From contig BRXU01000026.1 in NCBI GenBank assembly GCA_030267565.1, positions 372,001-436,000 on the forward strand: a DNA stretch of 64,000 nt. Direction: 5' to 3'. The position numbers and the translations under genes were made by a program. A model generated the notes under the pieces. The model searched no databases, was not told where the DNA came from, and saw only the letters and a list, made by a program, of their open reading frames with translations. Below are positions 1-13,140 of the stretch, piece after piece. This DNA comes from Pleodorina starrii. Lineage: Eukaryota > Chlorophyta > Chlorophyceae > Chlamydomonadales > Volvocaceae. How positions within the stretch are numbered: the first letter of the stretch is position 1; every line of letters starts with the position of its first letter.

Positions 1-3000
1 CCGCAGCAGGCGGGGCCGCAGCAGGCGGCCGCTGGTCAGGGGGGCAGCGGAGGCTCGAGTGGGGGGGCGGGTGCGGGTGAGGGGGCGGAGGGGGCGTCCG
101 GCGGCTTGTCGCCGCGACCCGGCCCTGGCCCCGGTGCCGCTGCGGCTGCGGGGGCCTCTTGGGCTGTGGGTGGAGATGCGAGGTGAGGGGTGAGGGGTGA
201 GGGGTGAGGGGTGAGGGGTGAGGGGTGAGGGGTGAGGGGTGAGGGGTGAGGGGTGAGGGGCGCAAGCGCGGCCGCCTGACGCTGTTGTTGGCGATAGGGA
301 GGGAGGGAGGGAGGGAGGGGGGTTGGGGCGGGTACGAGGGGGGTTTGGAGCCGAGGACGGGGGACGTCTCCACGTATAGGCTGGAACCCAGGGGGGGGCG
401 ACGTGTATCCGATGTCGTATGGGCGGGGCATCACCCGACGTGTGCATACCGGTATGTCGCTCGTAATGACCTGACGGAATGGGCGGCCGGCCGGACGGAC
501 GGATGGACGAGTGTGCGTGTGTGTGTGTATGTGTGTTCCTCGAACCCCCCACCAGTCGAACCCCCGCGGCCTCCTCGCGGCCTCCTCGCGGCCTCCTCGC
601 GGCCTCCTCGCGCGGCATTGGTCTGCTTGCCGCTCCCATCCCTTACGCCCGCGACGCCCCTCCCCTCTCCCTTTCCCTTACACACGCGCCCCTGCCCTCC
701 CTTGCCCTCACCTCCCCTCCCCTCGCCCTCCCGCCCTCCCTTGTCACCCCCTCCCCCAGGGCCTCCTCCCCCTCCCCCTCCTCTTCGCAGCAGCACCCCC
801 ACCCTGCCTCCCACCCCCACCCCGCCTCCCACCCCGCCTCCCAACTGGTTGTGCTAATGGCCCTAACATCGGACGGCCGGGTGTGGCGGTGGGACGCGCC
901 CCTGCCCCAGCCCCCACCCCACCTCCCACCGCCGCCGCTGCACCGCCCGGGCACCCCACGCCCCCACCCGCACCCCCACCCCCCGGCGCATCACCGGCCC
1001 CCCCTGCTCGCCCCCCCCGCCCCCCGCCTGTCCGGCCTGCTTCACACGCTGCCGTCCGCTGTCATCACCTTTGCGATTTATCCGCGGCCGGTGGCGGCGG
1101 CGTCGCTTCGGGGGCTGGGGGCGGGCGTGGGGGCGGGGGCGGGGGCGGCAGGGGGTGTGGTGGAGGGGGGTGGGGAGGGGGGTTGTGGCGGGGTGGGCGT
1201 GGTTCTGCTGGGGGCGGCGGGGACGGTGGGGGGCGGCTTGGAGCTGTTCACAGTGCAGAGGGGGCTGGTGAGTGAGGGAGGGGGAGTGAGGGGGGGAGTG
1301 AGGGGGGGGAGTGGAGCGAGGGGAGCGAGGGGGCGGGGGCGAGTAGTAAGGGGGGGGGGTAGCGAGTAGAGTAGAGTGAGGGGGAGGGGCGGGGCGGGCG
1401 GGTGAGGAGGGTGGGCGAGTGTGTATGTGTGTGTGTGAGAGAGAGAGAGAGAGGGAGAGGGAGGGAGAGAGGCGGGCTGGCGGGCGGGCCGATGAGGAGG
1501 GGTGAGACTCGGGCGGACACCAGGGTATGGAGATGGAAGGAGGCGGGAGAGGGGAGAGGGGAGGGGGGGAGGGGGCGGGTGGTGTGTGGGATTTGGTTGG
1601 TTGGAAGGGCGTTGGGGCAGGGCGGGTGTATGTGTGGGTTGTGTGTGTTTTCGGGGGTAAGAAAAAGGAAAAAAGACACCGCAGCGAGGGAAGGGAACGG
1701 AGGCGTGTTTTCTACCCCCATCCCAGATGTGGTTTCGGGGGCAGGGAATCTGGGAACCGCAGAGAGAAAGGTCGCCGCACGAGCAGCGGGCACATCCACA
1801 GTCCACAGTCCCGTCCTGCCAGACGACCTACGGTACCTCCTCCCGACATGGGCGGTGGTGTGAGCGCCCACAACAACGTCCGGACACCCCCTCCGCCCCC
1901 CCTCCCCCACACATGCCGCGAAACGCCCTATGCCCCCCCACCCCCCACCCCCCCGCAGGTGTCGCCGCTGTCGCTGCACGTCGCGTCCTCCCTCGCTATC
2001 CACAAGTAAGGCGGCGCCCGGGGGGAGGGGTGAAGCGTGAATTTGCCGCCGGGGGGGGGCGGGAAGGGGCACCGGTGACGCGGTTGTGTCGCTGCGATGC
2101 GCGCTCCTCCCGCCCGCCTCCCCCCTTCCCATTCGCTCCACGTTCCTCCTCCCTGGAGGCTCATTCCCAGGCAGCCCCCTCCTTCTCAGCCTCCCACGCC
2201 TCTTACTCCGACGCCTCCCCTCGCCCAGAATGCTGGTGCTGGTGCTGGTGTGTCCCCTCCCCTCGGCCCCCTCGGCCCCATGCTCCCACTCTCAACCCTA
2301 AACCCTAAACCCCTGCTTCCCATCTCAACTCCTCGCGCTTTCCGGCTTACCCCCTCCCCCAGCCTCACCCCGCCGTTCGCCCCCCTGCCCCCAGTATTGC
2401 TGGGTCCTGGGTCCGTTCGCTAACGCCGTCTCCTTCTCCGCTGCGGATTTCTCTTTATGCCCCCCTGCCCCCACTATTCTCCAGTCCCCCGAATCCCCCC
2501 CCTCCCCGCATTACACCCTTCAACTCCCACCCCCCCGGATTCCGGGTTTCGTTCTTGCATAACACTCTTCGAACTTCCCCCCCTGCTCCCCCCCTCGACT
2601 CATTTTCGTATAAAGGAGCATATCACTCCCTGAACCCCCGCTGCCCCTCCCACCTTCCCCTCCCTCCCACCCTCCCAGGGACGCACCCATCCGCGGCGTG
2701 CGGTGGCTGGGCGCCTCCCCCCGCCTCGTCACCTTCTCATCGGAAAAGGCCCCCAACCCCCACTCCACCTCCTCCTCCAACTCCCAATCCAGCACCAACA
2801 CCAACACCTGGATCAATCTGCTTCTCATTACAGACGTGCGCAGCGGCCGATCGGTGCCGCTGCCGCGGGCCGAGTACGGCGTAGGCCACGTGGGGATGAT
2901 GGGGCCCGGCGGCGGCGCCGGCAGCCACGGCGCCGGCGGCGGCGCCGGCGGCGCCGCCGGCGGCGGGCACGGCGGCGGCGGCGCCGGCGGGCACGGTCAT

Positions 3001-6000
3001 GTCGGCGGTGGCGGTGGCGGTGGTGGCGGGGAGCCTTACCCTCTGTTGGGTGTGCGGGCCTCCCCCTGCGGCTGCTATCTGTTGGTGTTGCTGAAGGGGG
3101 CTTCGGCGGAGCTGTGGGGGGTGAGAAGGGCGGGGGGGGGGGGGCGGGGGCCCGGGGGGGAGGGGCGGGGCTGGAGGGGGGGGGGTTGAGGCGGGGAGCG
3201 GGGGTTGAGGCGGACGAAACCGAAAGAGGGGTGAGGCGGGGGTGAGAGCCTCACACCCGTCACCTTTGCGAAAGAGTCTCCAGCAGTGTCCTCGGCCTTT
3301 TTGGTTTTGCCATCAACTCCTGGCATACAGTTGTTTGTAGGCTTGTCAATTTTTGCCCCTCCGGACTTTCATGCCCTCCCCTCCCCTCACCTCCCCCCCT
3401 CCCCCAAACACACACAAACACCCATTCACACACCTGCTCCCCCCGCCTCCTCAGGTGTGGCCGGGCTCCGCCCCCACCCGCCTCCGCCTTCTCGACCTGC
3501 CCTTCTCCTGCGTCGAGTGGGCGCAGCCGCCGCTGCCGTACTGCGGCCAGGTCGTACAACCCGATGACGTCACCACCTGGGGCGTGGCTTCGGAGCCGCC
3601 GCCAGGGGCCCCCCTGCCGCCCTCGGCGCCGCCGTCGCTGGCGGGCCGCGGCAGCCAGGACGGCAGCGGCGGCGGCGGCGGCGGCGCCAGCGGCAACTAT
3701 GGGATGCTGCTGCCGCCGCGGTCGTCCCCCGGTCCGAACGACGCGCCGCAGGCGCCCCCCAGCGGCGGCACCACCGCCGCTGCCGCCGAGGAGGCGGCGG
3801 GTACGGCGCCGACGGCGCCGTACTCGGCGGCAGCGGCGGCGGCGCCGCCGCAGGCCCCCGGCGGCGGCGGGTTGGCTACGCCGTTCTCACCGGGGGTGGC
3901 GGCCGCGTCGTCCACGGCCGCGTCTGCGGCGGCGGCAGCGGCAGCGGCGGCGGGAGCGGCAGCTGGGGCGGTGGTGGTGGAGGAGGGCCAGTTGGTGTTT
4001 ACGTTGACGGATGGACGCGCGGGGGTGCTGTCGGTGAGGCCGGGGGTGCTGGGTGGGTGGGGCTGTCTGGGTGGGCTTGGTTGGGTGGGCGGGATGGTAA
4101 GGAAGAGGAGGAGACGCACGGTAGCGCAGCGGAGGGGCGGCGGAGGCGGCGGAGGCAACCAACGGGCCCAGGAGACCCAGGACCCTGCACTACCTAGCTT
4201 CCCCAGGCATTCCTGTTACCTGTTGCTTAGGGGCTTGGTCTGGTAGGGGGGAGGGCCTGGGGGGTGGGGATGATGGTGTTCGGGCGGCTTGAGAGTGAAA
4301 GATGACCGCGCCCGGGCGGGCTTGAAGCGCAGCGCTCCGAACCCGCAAGTACGGTATCTCGGCCCGGCCCGTGTGTCTGGATTCAATTCCGTGTGGCCGT
4401 ACTTCCGCCGCCTTCCTCCCCCCTCCTTCCCCCCTTATACGTGGATAACCTCCCCTCCCCTCTCCTCCCCTCTCCCCCCCCCTCCCTCGTTGCAAATTCA
4501 CTCTTCAAACCCCCCTTCCCTCCCCTCTCCTTGCCGGCTGGCTGGCCGGCTGCAGGTCCGCGGGCGTCACATTTCTGACAGCCGCATGAAGCGGCCGATG
4601 TGCGGTCTGTTGGCCCCCCTGGAGATGGTGGCTACGGCCATGGCGGCGGTGGGGCGGACGGTGGTGATGGGGGATGGCGAGGGGAGGCTGGCGGTGTGGG
4701 AGTGCGCAAGCGGCAGGACCACACTGATGCCCACGGGGTGAGAGAGGGGGAGGGGGTGAGAGAGAGGGAGAGAGAGCTGGGTGGCGGGTGGGGTGGGTTT
4801 GTGTGTGTGTGTGTGTGAGGGGGGGGGGGAGAGGGGGGGTGTAATGCACGGGTACGCCGGGGCCCGTGCAAACGGTAAGTGATAGATATAAGATGGTGTA
4901 GGTATATTGGAATCTTGCCGTCTGCGAAAGGAGCAGCGAGGTGAGCCCGCGCGAGGCGGACGGGAGGAGGGGAGGGGAGGGGAGGGGGGGGGGGAAAGTG
5001 GGTGCTCGGGGATCGAGGGCGGGGGAAGGGGGGGCGGGGACAGGGAGTGACACCGTATGCTCCTACATAAAACAATGAGACACTGCGGACGTTGTTGACC
5101 AAGCTGCTGCGGACGATAAGCCTCCGTAAATTCAATTAAAGGGGGGGGGGAAGAGGACGAGGGGAGGGGGAAGGGAAGGGAAGGGAAGGGAGGGCGGCCG
5201 GGCGGTGCACATTGTGTGCACGGAGGGGCCGTATCCCGTATGGTGGTTCGTCGTCCGGGAACTCAGCCGCCCTGGCCCCCCTCCCCCCTCCTCCCCCCAC
5301 CTGAGCGTGTCATCCCCTTTCGCCAGCCTGTCGGTACGGCAGCCTGCCTTTGCATTCGCCGCGATTCGATTGGACCGTTCTGCTTCCCCGCCCCCTCTGT
5401 CCCCCCCCCCCCCCAATCACACCGCCCCAACATCTCGTCCCCTACGACGCCCCCCCTCCCCTCCCCCCACTCCACTCCTCAACCCCCTCCCCTCCCCCCT
5501 CCCTTCCCCCCCCCCCCCTCGCAGTCTGGGCCTAGTCCGTAAGATCCACATAGGGCCCGCGACCCATATCGGCCCACCCGGATTCGGATCTGGATCCGGG
5601 CCCGCCGTCACAGCCGCTGCGGCCCCCGGCCGCCCGCCCGGCCCCCTGGGCTCGTTTCCCCCGCCACCCTACGCCTCCCCCACCCCCACCGCCACCACCC
5701 CCACCCCCACCACCACTAGTACCTCCGGCCCCTCCCTGGCTCCCAGCCACCACCACCAGTCCGAGAGCCTCCACTCCGTCGGCCTCGGAGCACCCCGGCT
5801 ACCACCCCACATGTCGTCCCCGCCGGCACAAACACCAACACCGGCGGCGGCGGCGGCGGAGCCGCCGCCGCCGCCGTCGGCGGCGGTCGCCGCCGCCGCC
5901 GTCATGAGGGCCCGCGTGGCAGTTCTCTTCGCCTCCGGCCACTGCTGTGTCTTTGACCTGGATGGCGCCAATAAGCTCCGACCCATTGCCGCCACCGCCG

Positions 6001-9000
6001 CCGCCGGTGTACGGCCCGTATTGGATGTGGCGCAGCTGCCGCTGTGGTGGCTGGATCCCGCGGCGGCGGCGGCAGGCGCCGGCGGCGGCGGCGGCGGCGG
6101 CGTGTCGCTGATGGCCGTCGCGACGGACGAGGGCTCGCTTTCCGTACTGGACCTGAGCTCGGCGGCGGCGGCGCCGCCGCCGCAGGCGCCGCCGTCGGCT
6201 GTTTCGCAACCGAGCAGAGCCGCTGACGGCGGCGGCGAGGCGGCGAGGTCGTCTCCGCAGCCCGCCGCCGCCGGCGGCGGCGGCGGCGGCGGCCGGCGGC
6301 CGCCGCTGGTCGGCGGCTCCGGTGCTCGGGGCTGGTCGCTCAAGGCGGCGCTGCAGCCTCTGGCTCCCTCTGTCGCTGCCGCCGCCTCTGGGCAGTTGGG
6401 TAGGTCGCTGGTGCTGACTTCATCACCCTCCCCCTCGCCCTCACCACCGCCACCGCCATTCTCCTCCTCCTGTGGCTGGGCGGCGGGTCAAGGTCAAGGT
6501 CAAGGCCCGAGTCCGGTTCTCCGTTTGCATTTGGCTCAGGCTCGCGGTCTGGCCTCGTGTCTGCTGCTGCCCCGGCCCTGGGCTATGCTGCTGAGGCTGA
6601 TGCTGCAGATGGGCGTGTCGCAGGTGGGGGCGCCTGTGTGTGTGTGAACAACGTGTTTTAATACCTCCCCCCCCCCGCCTGCTCGGGGGGGAGGTCAGGG
6701 AGTGATAAGCTCCCTGGGGGGAGAAGGAGGCTCCCGCAATACTTGGCCTCGCGAGGGGCGCACGGTATCATCGTGCAGGAAGCTGCGTTCCACTGTTCAA
6801 GCCGTTTGTGCGTTGGGGTGTGGGATGGGATGGGCAGCACGGGTCGCTTGGGCCCGCTTTCTGAGGTTGTCCCGCAGAGCCCGCCCTCCGCCCTCCGCCC
6901 TCCGCCCTCCGCCCTCCGCCCTCCGCCCTCCGCCCTCCGCCCTCCGCCCTCCGCCCTCCGCCCTCCGCCCTCCGCCCTCCGCCCTCTTTGGACTGTCAAA
7001 CCCTAGCACTCTACCCCCTAACCCTCTACTCCCGCCCCTCCCCTCCCTCCCCCCCCCCCGGGCAGGAGCTCCTCCGCTACCTGTGCACCAGCTACACCCC
7101 GGGGGAGGCGGAGGAGGAGGATGTACGACACGAGCTGCTGTCCCTCTTCCCCCGCGCCTCCCGGGGACCCCTCCTGGAGCTGCTGGCGGAGCCCGAGCCG
7201 CCGCCGCCGCCGCTGCCGATGTACGACATAAGCTGCCGTAACGAGCTGCCGTACGGCGTTGCTTCACCGCCGCCGCCACAGCCGCCGCCCGATGCGCTCG
7301 TCATTCCGGCGCAGGCCGGGACGCCGGCGAAGACTGCCGCCGCCGGCGGCGGCGGCGGAGGCGGCGGCGCCGCCGCCGCCGCCGTTACCCCAAGCGGCAG
7401 CGCCGCCTCGACGATTCTGGCCCTCTCCGACAGCCTGAGCAGCACTGCTCTGGCGCTGTCTGCGGGTGCTGGCAACATGCTGAGGGCCGTGTCCAACTCA
7501 CTGGCATCCACACTGACGGCGACGACCACGACGGCGACGACGACGACGACGACGGGTGGTGGTGGTGGTGGCGCGCCAGCGGAAGGCGCCAGGGCCCGCG
7601 GCCCCACCAGCGGCGCTGCGGGCGGCGGTGGCTCCGGGTCGGGGTCCGGGTCCGGCTCCGGGGGTCATGTTGCTGGTGCTGGTGGTGCTGGTGGTGGTGT
7701 TGTTCCCTTCCGGGGTAATCTGCTGCACCTGCTGAGGATGCTGGCGTCGGTGCGGGCGCAGGTGGGCTTGTGTGTAGTTGTGTGTGTTTGTGTGCGAGAA
7801 AGGGAGGGGTGGGGTGGGGGAGGGGTGGTGGGGGGAGCGGTAAAACCCAGGGAACTGCAGCGAATGGGCATCAACGGCATTGGGTGATACCTGTACCCTG
7901 GGGAGGGTATCGCGGCGGGGAGACGGAGGGAGGGGGCGGTGTGGGCGGGCCTGAGGTGGAGGTGGGGACTGGGGGTGGGGGGGTGGGGGGGTGGGGGTTG
8001 GCAAGAGGCGCCGGCGGAGTGGCGGAGTCGGCGAAGTGGTGGCCCGCAGGGGTCATGATACCTGAGGTCTTACCGTTTTCCTGAGCTGCACAACCCCCTG
8101 CCACCCACCCCCGAATCCGCAGTGACTCATTTATATAAAAAAAGGAACATATCACTCCCTGAACTCCCCTCCCACCCACCTCCCCCTAATCCGCTGTAGG
8201 GTCGGCTGCTTCACCCGGACGAGTGGCTGAGCTACAGCCGCTCTCTGGCCCCCGGCTCCAGTCCGTCTCAGCGAATGGCGGTAGCGGCTCAGGTGGCGGG
8301 GGATGCGGAGGAGACCAGGTTCTGGAGCCACCTGCCGGATACGCTGGCGGAGGTGGCGGCGAGGGAGCGGCAGGAGAGGGTGAGGAAGGAGGGAGGGGTG
8401 TGGGTGGGTGGGGAATAAGAAGATACCGCAGCGAAGTCGGGGACGGCGTTAGGGAGGTGGGGGGTGGGGTGGGTTGGGGGGTGATGGGTGGGGGGGGAGG
8501 GTAGAAAAACTATACCGCAGCGGAGGGACGTAGGGAGGGAGGGTGGGGGAATGGGGAGGGGGCGGGAGCGGGTGGGGGTTCAGGGAGGCCGGGTGAGGGA
8601 GGGGGTGTATGGGGTGTGTGGGGAAGGGAGTGGGGAGGGGGTGGGAGTAGAACCGTCTCCCTCCTGAAATGATGACGGGACAGGGGGGGGTGGGGGTGAG
8701 GTGAGGCGGGACGGGTCGGGTCGGGTTGGGGTCGGGTGGGGTCGGGTGGGGTGGGATGGGGTGTTGGGACAGCCCTGGTTGGGTGCTGCCCTGCCCGGTC
8801 GGGGTTACCCGGACCCTTATCCGGACCCTTATCGGGACCCTTATCCGGACCCTTATCGGGCCTGGACAATCGCGTCGCGCAGGAAAAGGCGGCCGCACGG
8901 ATGGGAGCTGCACCTCCCTCGGCAACCCCCTCCACCACCGCCGCCACCACCACCCCCGCCCCCGCCCCCGCAACGGAGCCGGTTGGGGGTGGGGGCGGGG

Positions 9001-12000
9001 ATGGCGGTGGCGCGCGGCCGGCTACGGCTGCTGCTGCCGGTGGTGGTGGGAGCACGCGTGCCGTACTGCTGTGGGACGAGCGGCTGGTCATGGCGGAGGC
9101 GCAGGTGTGGGGCGATGGGGGGACTTTGGGTTTGGGGGGCGCGGGAGGGAGGAGGACGGAGGGCGGACCGGGGAGGGTGTGAGGGTGAAGAAGAAGAATG
9201 AGGGCGAGGGACGTCTTGGGGGTTTTCGAGGGTTTAGATCACGAACGAAAGGGTGGTGTTGGGGGGGGGTGTGATGGCGGGGGGTTGATAGGGTGGTGGA
9301 AGGCATACGGCGGTGGGTTGTTTCTGGGTTGTGCAGCCCCCTCCCCCCTCCCTGCCTCCCTCCCTCCCTCTTGAGCCCCTGTGCGAGTCGGGGCTCTTCC
9401 TCGGCTGCGCCCGCCTCCGCCCCCCCCCCCCGCCTCCGCTGCGGTTTCGGGCATCTCTTTCCTTACCCTCCCACCTACCCTCCCCTCTCCCCCCATTTTT
9501 CACCCCCATCCCTTTCTTCCTCAACCTCCCTCCTCCCCCCTTCCCTCCCTGGACCTGGGGAACCCCCCAGGAGCGCATCAAATGGCGCGAGGCGCACAGC
9601 GGTGCCGTACTGGACATGGGCTCCGAGCTCCAGGTACGTGCCTGCCGGGTACATGTGATAGGGGTGGTGAGGGTGGGGTGATGGGGGTTTAAAAAAAGAA
9701 TACCGCAGCGGAGAAGGAGACGGCGTTAGCGAACGGACCCAGAACCCAGCAATACTTACCGAACATGGGGGTGGGGGTGGTGTAATATAATCTTCCAGGG
9801 TTAGCACAGCGGAGGGAGGAGTGGCGAGTGGCGAGTGGGGGGGGGGAGGGAGGGTGTGCGCCGGCACTGCCGTACGACTGCCGTACAGAGTCCTACAGCC
9901 CCCCCTATCTGGACTATCGTAGCACCGCTACATGCTCCCGCTACCCTCCACCCCTCTTCTCGGCACGTATGGGCTTCATGAGCCATGTTTGGTCGGTTGG
10001 TCTGTGTGCCTCTTATTACTATTCATGCTGCAACCAGTGTTGCCAATTTCTTATTTCACTCTTACGACTCTAACCCCTTCCTCCCCCCCCCCTTTCCTCG
10101 CCTATCGCCTACGCCGTCTTCGTCTCTTCGCTGCGGTGCCTTTTTCCCACTCCCTCCGTGGATGTCCCCCCCTTGCGATATTTTCTTTTACCCCCCCCCC
10201 CCCCCCACACACACAGACACACACCACTCCCCCCCCACCCCCCAATGCGTATGTTCAGGAGCGGCGGTTGTTGGAGTACATGGCGGTGGGGGATCTGCAG
10301 ACGGCGGTGGCCTTCCTGCTGGCCAGCTCCCCGGAGAACTCGGCCAGGTGGGGGGGAGAGGGGGGAGAGGAGGGGGGGGTAATGATACCGCAGCGGAGAC
10401 GAGGACGGCGTTAGCGAACGGAGGGGGGGGGAGAGAGGGGGGAGAGGGTGGGAGAGGGGGGGGGAGAGAGAGGGTTGTGTGTGTATGAGCATGTGCGATT
10501 TCGACATCAGTACAGATTGAGGCCGACATCGCCGCCGCCGCTGCACCACCCCCCTCCCCCCGCATGCGCGGACAGCGCATGCCATCCGCCCCCTCCCGTC
10601 CTATCTCTTTTCTTTCCCCCATCCCGCTCCCCCTCCCGGTACCCTTCCCTCCCCTCCCCCCCCCAGGTACTACCGGGACGCTCTGTGTACTCTGGCGCTG
10701 GCAGCAGCCGCCTCAGCCTCAGCAGCCGCCTCAGCCGCCTCAGCCGGAGCCGCGATGTCCGCCCCCGGTGGAGCCTCCCTCCCCCTGCCCCTCCCCCTCC
10801 CCCCCTCGGTCGGTGGCCCCTTCCTGCAGCTGTTGGCCCAGGCGGCCAAGGTCATATCGGCGCACGCCGCCTCCATCGGGGATGTGCTGCTGGGGGTGCC
10901 GCTACACCTGGCGGCAGGGCTGCATGAGCAGGCGGCGGCGGTGCTGCAGGTGGGGAGGGTGTAGGGAGGGGGGGCGCGGGGTGGGGGGGGGTGCGGGTAG
11001 GAGGTGGGGGACGAAACAAAGGGGGGAGGTGTTTGCTGGTATATATAGGGTAAGAGCAGCGCGGCCAAGTGCGGAAGGGACTGCGTGTAGGTGCCGGGCT
11101 GCGAGGGACAGCGTGGTTGGAGGGTGGGGAGAGGGGAGAGGAGATGGTATATGGGGGGTGGGGCCGAGATTTGCGTGGGAAGGGGCGGGGTGGCGTTTGT
11201 GTGTGTGTGTGTGTTTGTGTGTTGGGGGAAAGGGTATGTGCTCGTGTATGTGCTTGTTGGGAGTGGATGGGATGGGGAGGGGGGGAGGCGGGGAGACGCA
11301 CGCGGCAGACGGGGGCGGCGCTGTTCTGACGGATCCCTCGGGGGGCCGACCTGCCGTACTCTCTTCCACCTCCCTCCACCTCCCCTCCACCTCCACCCTC
11401 CTCCACCTCCCTCCCTCTCCCCTCCACCTCCTCCTCTTACGGTCCTTCCCCTCCCCCCTCCCCCCCACACCCCCCCTTCCCCCCCCCCCACACACAAACA
11501 CCCGCAGGAGAGCGGCATGTGGCGGCTGGCCTCCGTCCTGACCGCCCACTGCCTGTCCGGACCCGAGCGCTCCGCCGCCCTCCACCGCTGGGCCCTGCAC
11601 GTGTGGCGACACGAGGGCGCCGTCTGGCGAGCCGTCGGTCTGCTGGTGGCGGCGGGCGGCCTCCGGGAGGCGCTGCGTCTGCTGTTGGAGGCGGGACTGC
11701 CGGACGCAGCGGCCGCATTCGCCGCGAGCTGCAGACACGCGGGGATGGAGGAGGCGCTTGCGCCGCCGCCGCTGCCGCAGGCGGCGGCGGCGGCGGCGGC
11801 GGCGCCGCCGCCGCCGCCGGCTGCTGAGTGGACGTCGGCGTTTGCCAGCTCGGCGGCGGCTGGCGGCGGCGGCGGAGACGCGGGGCCGTACTACTCTGAC
11901 GGCGGCGGCGGCGGTTTGACGCCGTTTGAGTCGCTGGGGAGCGGCAGCGGACTGGGGCTGGGGATGGGGTCGCAGGGGGATAGCGGCGGCGCATGCGTGT

Positions 12001-12134
12001 CTGCAGGGGCAGGGTCAGGGCTGGGGGCAGGAGCCGGCTCCCCTGGGCGGCGGGCGGGTTGGTGTGCGGACCTGGCCCGAGCGAATGCGGAGTTTGAGCG
12101 CTTCGTGACGGACCTCCTGACGCAGCTGAGGTGA
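1..12134 (+). CDS. WDR11: WDR11-like WD-repeat protein, 5'-partial, at least 13 exons
   Basis: Read from splice sites and phase, exons are 791-1267, 1959-2005, 2679-3120, 3455-4033, 4556-4737, 5525-6623, 7066-7761, 8200-8379, 8883-9104, 9571-9633, 10259-10347, 10667-10949 and 11508-12134 (TGA), all phase-compatible, giving about 1660 residues here. Bases 1-182 are probably an earlier exon, but its join is uncertain. Blocks follow plant WDR11 in order: DGRVWRWD, APIRGVRWLGASPRLVTF, GCYLLVLLKGASAELWG, LRLLDLPFSCVEW, VVMGDGEGRLAVWE, ARVAVLFASGHCCVFDLD, GDLQTAVAFLLASSPENSA and ALHRWALHVWRHEGAVWRA, then helical repeats to the end. In the known family, WDR11 forms a complex (with FAM91A1/C17orf75 in animals) that captures endosome-derived vesicles at the trans-Golgi. 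Long Gly/Ala/Pro tracts inflate exons 3455-4033, 5525-6623 and 7066-7761. A candidate TGTAA poly(A) signal is at 12680-12684. Identity is confident; individual exon edges are less so. Confidence 0.85.
183..260. repeat. GTGAGGG minisatellite, about 11 copies
   Basis: A 7-bp unit is repeated without interruption. The first copy coincides with the apparent 5' splice site of the exon ending at 182, so every unit looks like a donor (GTGAGG). Confidence 0.9.
2394..2448 (-). repeat. Dispersed repeat family R1, intronic copy
   Basis: Reverse-strand copy of the R1 module, whose core is ACCGCAGCGGAG followed by GACGGCGTTAGCGAACGGA and then ACCCAGAACCCAGCAATACT-like sequence. It lies in the WDR11 intron 2006-2678. 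Other copies are at 9700-9757, 10384-10422 and 19069-19130, with shorter pieces at 8423-8454, 8511-8527 and 10108-10138 (reverse). Confidence 0.8.
6881..6986. repeat. CCGCCCT minisatellite, about 15 copies
   Basis: A perfect 7-bp pyrimidine-rich tandem array in the WDR11 intron 6624-7065. No coding content. Confidence 0.92.
8803..8863. repeat. 12-bp tandem repeat with core ACCCTTATC
   Basis: Four to five units of about 12 bp alternate between CCGGACCCTTAT and CGGGACCCTTAT, just upstream of the 3' splice site used at 8883. It is a simple tandem repeat inside a WDR11 intron. Confidence 0.8.
9700..9757 (+). repeat. Dispersed repeat family R1, forward copy
   Basis: The most complete forward copy in WDR11, in the intron 9634-10258. 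It runs from TACCGCAGCGGAG through GGCGTTAGCGAACGGACCC to AGCAATACT. A run of A (AAAAAAAG) precedes it, as at the 19069 copy. Confidence 0.82.
10384..10422 (+). repeat. Dispersed repeat family R1, short copy
   Basis: Contains GATACCGCAGCGGAGAC and GGCGTTAGCGAACGGA and lies immediately after the donor at 10347. The 3' part of the module is missing. Confidence 0.78.
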
Positions 12135-12315
12135 GAGGTGAGGAGAGGTGAGGTGAGGAGAGGTGAGGTGAGGTGAGGTGAGGTGAGGTGAGGTGAGGTG
12201 AGGTGAGGTGAGGTGAGGTGAGGTCAGGTCAGGTCAGGTCAGGTCAGGTCAGGTCAGGTCAGGTCAGGTCAGGTCAGGTCAGGTCAGGTCAGGTCAGGTC
12301 AGGTCAGGTCAGGTG
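12128..12315. repeat. Pentamer array GGTGA changing to GGTCA
   Basis: The WDR11 stop codon TGA (12132-12134) lies in the first units. The first half of the array is GGTGA and the second half switches sharply to GGTCA, so two homogenised sub-arrays adjoin. Confidence 0.9.
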
Positions 12316-13140
12316 ACGTCATGTGAGCTGGGCTGGGCTGAGCTGTGAAGGGCGGGAGAGGAGGGGGGTGGGACTGGCTGACAGGTGGGCCCATAGTCGG
12401 TTGGGGTGGTTGTGCCTTGGGTGAGGGCTGGCGCTCGTTGAGTGGGGTCTGGGGTGCGTGCAGAGTACGGCGATGACGACGGTGGAGGTACGGCACAGTA
12501 CGGCATGGTGGCTTTCTGTGCAGCGACTCAATCCTGGAGGTACTCGGACCAGTTTACATGTTGCGATGCGCCCGAGCATGGAGCGAGTATGTATGGGTGT
12601 ATATTTTGGGAAGGTGGGAGACAGGGAGGAGGGGTGCGCTTTGTGTGGCAAGGAAGCGACGTGCAGTTTGCCGTACACGTGTAATATCGGGTATCGAGAG
12701 AGGGGATCTTCCGCTGGAAATAAGGGAATGCAGTCGACTGCACACATACACACATATCCGCACGCAATCGCACACATCCGCACGCTCAGACACACACATA
12801 CACACACGCGCGCGCGTCTATGGTGGGCGAGGCTGAACCAAAGCGCGCCGCATACAGGTTGCCTGTACAGCAGCGTTGTCGTACTCGGGAATGAGTACGG
12901 CATCTGGCGCTTCAGTGCTTTGCGACGCGCGGCGCCTCTGGTTGTGTCCGCCTCTCCGCGACCGCCGCCGCTGTCGGGATCCCCACCCCGTTGAGGACCT
13001 GGAAGTCGGGTCTGGACCTCTGGAGTGGGTCCCACTGCCACACGTAACAATCACCACCACGACCACCGCACCGCCGCCACCGCCGTGAATCCGCATTTCA
13101 GCCGATGCCAGGCACCGCTCCGTCCGCTACGCTGAGGGGG

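Noticed and set aside
1..182. Assigning the first 182 bases as a definite WDR11 exon
   Set aside because: It is coding-like (Gln/Gly/Ala-rich) with a donor at its end, but its phase does not fit the exon at 791, so a small exon or different acceptor may intervene.
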